Source: Micavibrio sp. UBA5703 (GTDB lineage: Bacteria; Pseudomonadota; Alphaproteobacteria; Micavibrionales; Micavibrionaceae). From it: a DNA stretch of 7,449 nt. Below, piece after piece: positions 1-4,787 of the stretch; position 1 is the stretch's first letter, and each line of letters opens with the position of its first letter. Location: contig DIHF01000006.1 in NCBI GenBank assembly GCA_002420015.1, positions 415-7,863 of the forward strand, in the 5' to 3' direction. A model generated the notes under the pieces. The model saw only the letters and a program-made list of their open reading frames with translations. It made no database searches and was not told where the DNA came from. Made by a program: the position numbers and the translations under genes.

Positions 1-17
1 GCTGGGGATTTTATGGC

Positions 18-47
18 TTGCCTTTCCAGGGGATTTTGGTTTAGATT
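18..47 (+). promoter_or_regulatory. Weak candidate promoter for the 70-1104 gene pair
   Basis: TTGCCT (18-23) and TAGATT (42-47) are 18 bases apart, and each matches four of six sigma-70 consensus positions. The first codon of the downstream gene is 22 bases beyond. The direct repeat GGGGATTTT (4-12 and 29-37) lies over the same stretch and could be a regulator site or chance. The window begins just upstream, so the real promoter may lie outside it. Confidence 0.22.
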
Positions 48-69
48 ACGTCAAATAATTAGGTGATGT

Positions 70-582
70 ATGACAATAGAAGATTACAAAAATCCCTTTC
101 TCAGGTTTTTGCTCAGTAAAAACGAGTTCGAAAGTAAGGGGCATAAGCTTGATTGCGACTTTGTCTGGAAGGCAGAAGATTTCTTCGCCAGCCGCGGGTG
201 CGACGAAAAAGATTTCACGGCTATTTTGGGATTTTTACGCTGGGCATGGAAAAAGAACTATGCCGTTGGTCTGGAAAAAACGGATCGGGCCAGCCAGCAG
301 TTGCTGCGGAGCCTTTTCAGGCAGGAGGCCCGTGAGCCCGTCCCCTTCAAGGACGTTGCCATTTTAATGCCGTGGGACATGGATAATAAGGTTGTAGGGG
401 TGTATATCGCCTCCGATATTCCAACCGAATTACCGTTCAGACGCGCCCATGACTGGACGCTGAGAGATATTCATTCGTCCATGTTTATCGGGAGCGGTGC
501 CAGCCACTGGAACAACACCGTGCAGGACTGGGACAGGCTGGTAGCGCCCAACCTGGCCGATGCCGGGCCGATGCCGAGGTAA
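70..582 (+). CDS. Uncharacterised soluble protein, 170 aa
   Basis: I do not recognise this protein. The ATG at 70 is supported by AGGTGAT (61-67), a good match to the anti-Shine-Dalgarno sequence just upstream. The product has no signal peptide and no membrane segment, so it is probably cytoplasmic. It is rich in Trp and Phe, with a WAWKKNY stretch near residues 58-64, a PWDMDNKVVGVYIASD segment near 101-116 that looks like two beta strands, and a C-terminal HWNNTVQDWDRL stretch. The end of the gene supplies the ribosome binding site of the next gene: GAGGT at 576-580 runs into the TAA stop, and the next ATG is 3 bases after it. The two genes are therefore almost certainly co-transcribed and probably translationally coupled, which suggests a shared task. 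GC appears somewhat lower than in the genes from 1654 onward. The reading frame is well supported; no function can be assigned. Confidence 0.8.
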   Translation: MTIEDYKNPFLRFLLSKNEFESKGHKLDCDFVWKAEDFFASRGCDEKDFTAILGFLRWAWKKNYAVGLEKTDRASQQLLRSLFRQEAREPVPFKDVAILMPWDMDNKVVGVYIASDIPTELPFRRAHDWTLRDIHSSMFIGSGASHWNNTVQDWDRLVAPNLADAGPMPR

Positions 583-585
583 GCC

Positions 586-1104
586 ATGACAACGTTTCCT
601 GAAAAAATAGCGCCGGAAGCAGTTATCGAGACCCTTCTTGAAAGGAAGGGGGCTTACAATCCTTTCAACGTCCGGCGGTTTATCTGTATCGATCAGGCGG
701 CGCTGGCTGAGCGTCCCGAAATATTTTCCGCCTTCGCCGATTTCATAACGGCATATGAGTTCGATGTGGCTGTGCTGTGTCCCGCCGGATCGGGAGCAGG
801 TGAAAACGAAAAATTCAGGAGGATGCTGGTTCGTATGGAAGAGAGTGCAAGGAACGCGAGACGGACGCTGACGGTCGTTGACGACGAGTTGTCTTTGGCA
901 AGGTTGATGACGGACGGATTCCCTGTGCTCTATATCGGCCGGAAGGAAAGCAATGGTTTCAGTCCGTTGATGCATTTAAACCCCGACGATGATTTTTTTA
1001 CCAAAGGGTCGGAGTTCTGGATGGGCAGCATGGCCAAGGCGCGTAGCGTCATAAACAGGCCCAAAAACATTGAAACAATCGCGCCTAGCCCCGATTATCT
1101 TTGA
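586..1104 (+). CDS. Uncharacterised soluble protein, 172 aa
   Basis: I do not recognise this protein. It starts 3 bases after the preceding stop, with GAGGT (576-580) as a well-placed ribosome binding site. There is no signal peptide or transmembrane helix. The middle looks like alternating alpha/beta structure: FDVAVLCPAGSG near residues 59-70, RRTLTVVDDELSLARLM near 92-108 and FPVLYIGRKESNGF near 112-125. The length is close to that of the upstream partner (170 aa), but I see no obvious sequence similarity between them. The TGA stop (1102-1104) lies inside the -35 box of the ssrA promoter, so the pair ends exactly where the tmRNA unit begins and there is no room for a terminator between them. 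Read-through from this pair into ssrA is possible. The open reading frame is convincing; the role is unknown. Confidence 0.8.
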   Translation: MTTFPEKIAPEAVIETLLERKGAYNPFNVRRFICIDQAALAERPEIFSAFADFITAYEFDVAVLCPAGSGAGENEKFRRMLVRMEESARNARRTLTVVDDELSLARLMTDGFPVLYIGRKESNGFSPLMHLNPDDDFFTKGSEFWMGSMAKARSVINRPKNIETIAPSPDYL

Positions 1105-1128
1105 AAATTAAGCATTTTGCCCTATAAT
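1101..1128 (+). promoter_or_regulatory. Sigma-70-type promoter of ssrA
   Basis: TTGAAA (1101-1106) and a perfect TATAAT (1123-1128) are separated by 16 bases. Transcription would start near 1135, immediately before the acceptor piece of the tmRNA. The -35 box overlaps the TGA stop codon of the upstream gene. A near-consensus promoter fits an abundant stable RNA. The boxes are seen directly; activity is inferred. Confidence 0.8.
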
Positions 1129-1134
1129 AGTACC

Positions 1135-1452
1135 TGCCGGCTTGTCCGGCTATGACGCTAAACGCTTGACGGAATAGGCGTCGTGGACCCGGGGGCAGTA
1201 CCCGGCGGCTCCACCATTTAGGATCTTAAGGCCGCGCGCGGTCTTAGAGCATGGGGCCGAAACAGGTTCGACACACGCAGTAAAGGTTACAGTCTGCGTC
1301 CGGTATGGTAACCGCCGTTACCGGGCTATATTGATAGTTGCAAACGACAACTCTCAGTTCGTAGCAGCCAACGACAACTCTGTTGTCGCTGGTGAAGGTC
1401 GCAAAGCTGCCTAATTGGGCGGTAGCGACAGCTACAAATTAATCCCTCGCCC
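1135..1452 (+). ncRNA. ssrA: Circularly permuted two-piece tmRNA precursor
   Basis: Transfer-messenger RNA rescues stalled ribosomes and adds a degradation tag to the unfinished protein. Here the gene is permuted, as in alphaproteobacteria: the acceptor piece comes first and ends with encoded CCA at 1214-1216, a spacer of about 36 bases (1217-1252) follows, and the coding piece starts with GGGGCCG at 1253. The acceptor stem is complete: GGGGCCG (1253-1259) pairs with CGGCTCC (1206-1212) over 7 bp with one G-U. The T stem is CCGGG (1189-1193) with CCCGG (1201-1205), and its loop GGCAGTA differs from the canonical TTCGANT. P2 can form from CACACGC (1272-1278) and GCGT-C-GTG (1178-1185). Upstream of the tag, GGTTAC (1285-1290) can pair with GTAACC (1308-1313), giving a possible PK1, though GGTAAC/GTTACC (1307-1322) competes. 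The resume context ATAGTTGCAAACGAC and a helix 5 with the stop codon in its loop (1406-1423) complete the match. The spacer hairpin (1228-1245) would be removed by processing. Outer ends are approximate. Confidence 0.93.
1340..1414 (+). other. tmRNA proteolysis-tag reading frame, 24 codons plus TAA
   Basis: The resume codon is the GCA at 1340, set by the conserved ATAGTTGCAAACGAC context. The frame runs to TAA at 1412-1414. The encoded tag begins ANDNSQFVA, then repeats A-ANDNS at codons 10-14, and ends GRKAA. Known alphaproteobacterial tags usually start ANDN and finish within about 10-14 codons in LAA, VAA or similar. This one is about twice as long, with a second ANDNS nine codons after the first; AACGACAACTCT occurs at 1343-1354 and again at 1370-1381. 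The stop lies in the loop of a helix made by GCTGCC (1406-1411) and GGCGGT (1418-1423), extended by GTCGC (1398-1402) with GCGAC (1425-1429), as expected for helix 5. The start and end of the frame are therefore both anchored structurally. Confidence 0.85.
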
Positions 1453-1474
1453 TTAACCCGGTGAGGTGGGGTTT

Positions 1475-1504
1475 GGCCGGTTTCCTCGCAACAGAAAACC
1501 GGCC
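1475..1504 (+). terminator. Hairpin after ssrA, possible terminator
   Basis: GGCCGGTTT (1475-1483) and AAACCGGCC (1496-1504) form a perfect 9-bp stem with a 12-base loop, just past the tmRNA coding piece. The following bases (GCTTTCTGG) contain only a short T run, so this is a weak Rho-independent terminator at best. It could also be a processing barrier or part of the adjoining repeat. Confidence 0.45.
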
Positions 1505-1564
1505 GCTTTCTGGCGCTACCTTCCGCCTTCGCCAAGGCTCCGGCGGACAAGCGCAACAGAAAGC
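1505..1564. repeat. 60-bp imperfect palindrome, REP-like
   Basis: Outer arms GCTTTCTGGCGC (1505-1516) and GCGC-AA-CAGAAAGC (1551-1564) pair apart from a 2-base bulge. Inside them TCCGCC (1522-1527) pairs with GGCGGA (1542-1547), and at the tip GCCTT (1525-1529) can alternatively pair with AAGGC (1534-1538). The core CTTCGCCAAGGC...CGGCGGACAA resembles the small palindromic repeats scattered between genes in many bacterial genomes. The 11-base direct repeat CGCAACAGAAA occurs at 1487-1497 and 1552-1562, around the left part of the element. Only one copy is present in the window, so its dispersed nature is inferred from appearance. Positions 1565-1637, up to the next ribosome binding site, show nothing I can name. 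Confidence 0.55.
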
Positions 1565-1653
1565 CACCATTTTCCCTTCCATACATCATGTCTTTCCGCG
1601 CTCTGGTTTCTCGTGTACGCTTTACATGCTACGAAACGGAAGGGGATAAGCCG

Positions 1654-2037
1654 ATGAAAACTTTTATTGTCATGATGGCCGTTGCGTTTGTTGTTTTGGG
1701 TGCTGCGCCGGGGGTGGCGGCGCCATCCTGCAAGGACGTGCAGACCACAAGCAATCTGTGTCTGGGCGATGCGTATTGCGCGCCGATCGCGGAAGGCGGC
1801 GTGGCCATGCGCCCCACATATAAAAACGGCAAGCCGTCATGCAACGAGGAAACTCATATTTTAAGCGCGGTCGATTCCGTCGATACGGCCTGTGCGGTTG
1901 CAAAAGGATTGCGTCAGCCGATCAACTGCGCGCAGGATTGCACCCCCGGCAATATCAGCGAAAATTCAACAACAGACGTTAAGTGTTGCAGCGTTGTGTC
2001 CGAACGGACCTGCGCGCCCGCGCCTGCCGCGCAGTAG
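1654..2037 (+). CDS. Small secreted cysteine-rich protein, 127 aa
   Basis: I do not recognise the family. The ATG at 1654 is chosen because GGAAGGGGA (1638-1646) lies 7 bases upstream and the product then starts with a textbook signal peptide: MKTF, a hydrophobic stretch (residues 5-19) and a GVAA region at 20-23. Signal peptidase I would probably cut after residue 22 or 23; the Pro at 24 makes cleavage after 22 more likely. The mature part of about 105 residues has ten cysteines (26, 36, 42, 63, 80, 92, 96, 111, 112, 120), an even number compatible with five disulfides in the periplasm or outside the cell. It ends in an Ala/Pro-rich APAPAAQ. The Cys is not placed as in a lipobox. The next gene starts 8 bases after the stop, so this protein is probably co-expressed with the O-antigen ligase-like protein. 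A helper or structural role in that surface pathway is inference only. Confidence 0.8.
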   Translation: MKTFIVMMAVAFVVLGAAPGVAAPSCKDVQTTSNLCLGDAYCAPIAEGGVAMRPTYKNGKPSCNEETHILSAVDSVDTACAVAKGLRQPINCAQDCTPGNISENSTTDVKCCSVVSERTCAPAPAAQ

Positions 2038-2045
2038 AACGCAGC

Positions 2046-3929
2046 ATGATTTTTCAGGTGGCGCTGTGGATATTGGCATTGGGCGTCAGCCTGATGTTTT
2101 CACAGGCGTTCGAGGCGCAGTCCTTTGCGCTGGCGGTTGTTTTTATCGCGTTGTGTGCCACTGTATCGGTGGCGCGTTCGTTTGGCGCCGGGGGCCTGAG
2201 GATTTCATTCTCGCCGCTTTTGAAGGCGGGCGCGGCGTTCTGGGTTCTGGCCCTCATCAGTGTGATTTTGTCCGAAACACGGTTTGAAAGTTTTTTATAT
2301 TTCTGGTTTTTCTCGTGTTTGCCGCTGGCGTTCATTGCTTTTACCGCAGCACCAGAGCCGGAAAAGTTCTTCAGGGCCGGGGCGGCGGGTTTTGGATTGA
2401 TTGCGCTGTTTCTCGGCGTTTCCACACTCGCCCAATTTCTGTTTTTCAGAGGCATGCTGAATAACGGCATGGTGGCCTGGCCGATGGTTGACCCGAATGC
2501 GCTGGCGGCCATGCTCTCGCTCGGGCTGTTCGGTGCGATGGGCGTGATGCTGGGCGCGCAAAACAGGATGCATTCCAATGCCTCGCTCGTGACGGCGCTG
2601 GTTCTGGCGGCGGCAATCATAGTCAGCGGCAGCCGCGCCGGAATTGTCGCGCTGGCGCTTGTGTTTCCGGTTTTTTTATGGCTGAACGCGGCGCTGGTCA
2701 AAAAGCATAAGCGATGTCTGATGGCGCTGGGCGCCGGGGCGGCGGTTATTTTTGCGCTTTTTGCCTGGGGTGGCGCGCCCATGCCGGTCAAATGGCTCTG
2801 GATCGCCGATGCGCCGGATGAGGGGTTGAAGTCGGTAGGCGTGCGTCTGGCGACGTGGTCGAGCGCATGGGAAATGATTAAAGATCATTTCTGGTTTGGC
2901 ACTGGTATCGGTACGTTCTTTTTGTATTACCCGGAATATCGCAGCAAGGATTTCGTTTCCGCCGGATTTACGGCGCATAGCGATCCGCTGCAATTCTGGG
3001 CGGAGATGGGCGTTTTGGCCCCGATTTTGTTTTACGCGTTTTTGGCGGGTGCGATCATCCGCACAATGAAGGCGTTGAAAGCGGCGGAGAAAAATTCGTC
3101 GTTGCGCGTAATTATCGTCACGACATTTTGTGCGCTGGGCGCGATGATCGCCCACACCCATGTCAGTTTTCATTTTTACGTGCTGCCGATTTTGCTGGGC
3201 ACGGGGTTTTTGCTGGCGCTGTGGTTCTGGGCAACGGGGCAGGCGCTTGGCGGCGCGCAGTCTTTATTGCGCCTGCCTGAAGGGTGGACAAGGGCAACGG
3301 CGTGGGCGGTGTGCTTTATGCCCTTTGTTTTGTGCATGGGTGTTTTTACGGCGGCGGCGGGGAGCGATATATTGCTGCGCCGGGCGCAGGATGCATCGGT
3401 GGCGGGTGACATGCAGTCCTTCGCGGCGGATGTCAATGCCGCAGCAAAGATTTCGCAGAATATGAATGCGCGGGCGTTTCTTATGGCCGCATCGGTGCCG
3501 ATCGGGATTCTGGATGCAAAAAAGGATGGGGCGGGCGCGCAGGAAAAAGAAGATCTTTACAAACAGGCTTTGGGATTGCTGGACCGGGCGCAAAGGCTGA
3601 ACCCGAGGCTGGCCGATGCCTACTATCAAAAGGCGGTGCTGAAAAAATTGATGCAGCGTGATGACAATATTGAAAGCCTTTTGCAGGAGGCTCAACGCAT
3701 CAATCCGCTGCATGCCCCGTCCAGAGGGATGCTGGCGGCGCATTATCAAAAGACCGGGCGTATGCCGGAAGCGATGGCGGTTATGAAGGCCGGTCTTGAA
3801 TGGCCATACAGGGACGAGGCGGCGCTGGCCTATTACCAGCAGGCGGCCCTGCTGTTTCTTGAGGGCGGGGATATGCAGGCGCAGGAGGCGGCTCTGAAGA
3901 AGATGAACGCGTTGTTGCGCCGCCGATAG
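2046..3929 (+). CDS. O-antigen ligase/polymerase family membrane protein with TPR-like tail
   Basis: This 627-aa protein looks like a Wzy_C/O-antigen ligase (WaaL) family member, which transfer or polymerise lipid-linked glycans on the periplasmic face of the inner membrane. About ten or more hydrophobic segments span residues 1-440. Two family hallmarks are visible: SGSRAG at 194-199, ending a membrane helix, and the large periplasmic-loop signature GTGIGTFFLYYPEYR (285-299) followed by AHSDPLQFWAEMG (310-322). The Arg and His of these motifs correspond to residues important for activity in characterised family members. After the last helix (about 418-440), residues 441-627 are soluble and helical, with TPR-like units (YKQALGLLDRAQRLNP, ADAYYQKAVL, LLQEAQRINP, AAHYQKTGRMPEAMAVMKAG). 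TPR tails occur in several family members. The ATG at 2046 is preferred over 1983 because the latter adds a basic, non-hydrophobic leader overlapping the upstream gene. The ribosome binding site is weak, suggesting coupling to the gene ending at 2037. Whether it is a ligase, a Wzy polymerase or a protein O-glycosyltransferase cannot be told. Confidence 0.88.
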   Translation: MIFQVALWILALGVSLMFSQAFEAQSFALAVVFIALCATVSVARSFGAGGLRISFSPLLKAGAAFWVLALISVILSETRFESFLYFWFFSCLPLAFIAFTAAPEPEKFFRAGAAGFGLIALFLGVSTLAQFLFFRGMLNNGMVAWPMVDPNALAAMLSLGLFGAMGVMLGAQNRMHSNASLVTALVLAAAIIVSGSRAGIVALALVFPVFLWLNAALVKKHKRCLMALGAGAAVIFALFAWGGAPMPVKWLWIADAPDEGLKSVGVRLATWSSAWEMIKDHFWFGTGIGTFFLYYPEYRSKDFVSAGFTAHSDPLQFWAEMGVLAPILFYAFLAGAIIRTMKALKAAEKNSSLRVIIVTTFCALGAMIAHTHVSFHFYVLPILLGTGFLLALWFWATGQALGGAQSLLRLPEGWTRATAWAVCFMPFVLCMGVFTAAAGSDILLRRAQDASVAGDMQSFAADVNAAAKISQNMNARAFLMAASVPIGILDAKKDGAGAQEKEDLYKQALGLLDRAQRLNPRLADAYYQKAVLKKLMQRDDNIESLLQEAQRINPLHAPSRGMLAAHYQKTGRMPEAMAVMKAGLEWPYRDEAALAYYQQAALLFLEGGDMQAQEAALKKMNALLRRR

Positions 3930-3962
3930 CCATTTAACATTTACAGTGGATAGAAAATGACG

Positions 3963-3983
3963 GGGGGCTGGATTCGCCCCCTT
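3963..3983 (+). terminator. GC hairpin after the O-antigen ligase-like gene
   Basis: GGGGGC (3963-3968) and GCCCCC (3976-3981) form a 6-bp stem with a 7-base loop 33 bases past the stop. Only two T residues follow directly, so it is a weak Rho-independent terminator candidate. The remaining bases to 4059 hold no clear promoter for sspB. Confidence 0.45.
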
Positions 3984-4059
3984 AACATATGCCATTGATA
4001 GGTGGTGGATATTCGCTTGATTCACGCAGCTCTGGCCACTCAAAAATAGACAAGAGTAC

Positions 4060-4584
4060 ATGACGGACGACGACGATATTTTGCGCTACGACAAGATGGT
4101 GGAAGGTGCCTTGCGCGGTGTTGTGCGCCGCGCCGTGGAAGAAGTCGTGGATTTCGGCAAAAAATACGGCGCGGACCAGAGCCGCATGCCGGGAGACCAT
4201 CATTTCTACATTACATTTTTGACCGACTATCCGGGCGTAAAAATCCCTGATTATCTCCGCGACCGCTATCCGGGTGAGATGACCATCGTTCTTCAGTATC
4301 AGTTTTCGGATCTCAGTGTAGACAAGGACAATCTGAAGGTAACGCTGTCTTTCAACAATCTGCCCGAGCGCCTTGTGGTGCCGCTGGGCGCGATCAGCAT
4401 TTTCGCCGACCCGTCGGTAAACTTCGCCCTCCAGTTTCAGCCTATGGGCGAGGATAACGATGAGGGTGCTTTTGACCTCGAAGCCGATGACGAGCCGGAC
4501 GACACTGGCGGCGGCGGTGGTAAGAAGAAAGGCGAGGCGAAAACGGGCGAGGTTGTGTCGCTGGATAAGTTCAGGAAGAAATAA
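4060..4584 (+). CDS. sspB: SspB-family ClpXP adaptor protein
   Basis: At 174 aa this matches alphaproteobacterial SspB (SspB-alpha) in length and layout. SspB binds the ssrA tag on rescued proteins and tethers them to the ClpX unfoldase for degradation in the cytoplasm. The N-terminal part has a helix (about 8-36) and the substrate-binding beta fold, including HHFYITFLTDYPGVKIPDYLRDRYPGE split over 47-73, then FSDLSVDKDNLKVTLSF (82-98), PERLVVPLGAISIFADPSVNFALQF (in two strands, 102-127). An acidic flexible linker with GGGGG (about 130-162) leads to the C-terminal tail EVVSLDKFRKK, which corresponds to the ClpX-binding peptide. The gene stands alone between a hairpin upstream and a possible terminator downstream, 2.6 kb from ssrA, which encodes its expected ligand. 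The ribosome binding site before 4060 is poor (AAGAG at 4052-4056). Confidence 0.92.
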   Translation: MTDDDDILRYDKMVEGALRGVVRRAVEEVVDFGKKYGADQSRMPGDHHFYITFLTDYPGVKIPDYLRDRYPGEMTIVLQYQFSDLSVDKDNLKVTLSFNNLPERLVVPLGAISIFADPSVNFALQFQPMGEDNDEGAFDLEADDEPDDTGGGGGKKKGEAKTGEVVSLDKFRKK

Positions 4585-4611
4585 GCGGTAAAAAGTAAGT
4601 GAAAAGGTATT

Positions 4612-4636
4612 CCGTGCCGCGAAAAACGGTTTTTTT
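4612..4636 (+). terminator. Possible weak terminator of sspB
   Basis: CCGT (4612-4615) and ACGG (4626-4629) form a short 4-bp stem followed by seven T residues (4630-4636), 28 bases past the sspB stop. The T run is convincing; the stem is weak. Confidence 0.35.
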
Positions 4637-4640
4637 GAAC

Positions 4641-4656
4641 CACAGCGGACACAGCG
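4641..4656. repeat. CACAGCG direct repeat in an intergenic repeat fragment
   Basis: CACAGCG occurs at 4641-4647 and 4650-4656, within AACCACAGCGGACACAGCG. This resembles an AACCACAGAGGACACAGAG-type intergenic sequence that I have seen in many environmental bacterial genomes. There is only one copy here, so the assignment rests on resemblance. Confidence 0.35.
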
Positions 4657-4668
4657 ATTTTCCTTTAT

Positions 4669-4763
4669 CGTCATTGCGAGGAGACGCGCAGCGGCGACGA
4701 AGCAATCCAAGGCCGAATGAAAAGGTTGGATTGCTTCGCATCCTGCGGATGCTCGCAATGACG
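4669..4763. repeat. 95-bp palindromic intergenic repeat (MITE/REP-like)
   Basis: Terminal inverted repeats CGTCATTGCGAG (4669-4680) and CTCGCAATGACG (4752-4763) are perfect over 12 bp. Inner arms CGAAGCAATCCAA (4698-4710) and TTGGATTGCTTCG (4726-4738) are perfect over 13 bp, with a 15-base central loop. The RNA would fold into a long hairpin with one internal loop. The CGTCATTGCGAG...GAAGCAATCC sequence is a very widespread intergenic palindrome in alphaproteobacteria, Rickettsiales included, and elsewhere. It carries no gene. It lies between sspB and the hydrolase, 24 bases before the hydrolase ATG, so any promoter for the hydrolase must be inside or upstream of it. Confidence 0.85.
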
Positions 4764-4787
4764 GTATTCTAAAACGCAGGTTAAAAA

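Noticed and set aside
430..975. 181-codon open frame on the - strand
   Set aside because: It is antisense to both well-supported genes of the 70-1104 pair, and its composition is that of a frame shadow with no recognisable motif.
1253..1452. One-piece tmRNA starting at 1253
   Set aside because: No T arm or CCA end follows the tag; the matching acceptor strand with CCA lies upstream at 1189-1216, so the gene is permuted.
1326..1589. 87-codon open frame on the - strand over ssrA
   Set aside because: It covers the tmRNA tag region and the palindromic repeat; structured RNA explains the sequence.
1588..1653. Upstream ATG extending the cysteine-rich protein by 22 residues
   Set aside because: The ATG at 1654 has a strong, well-spaced ribosome binding site and directly yields a signal peptide; the extension would bury it.
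1983..2045. Upstream ATG extending the O-antigen ligase-like protein
   Set aside because: The added 21 residues are Arg/Cys-rich, overlap the upstream gene in another frame, and precede a natural hydrophobic N-terminus.
3264..4061. 265-codon open frame on the - strand
   Set aside because: It is a shadow of the TPR-containing end of the ligase-like gene, with typical His/Arg/Gln-rich shadow composition.
3982..4758. 258-codon open frame on the - strand opposite sspB
   Set aside because: It is antisense to a clearly recognisable SspB and runs through the 95-bp palindrome.
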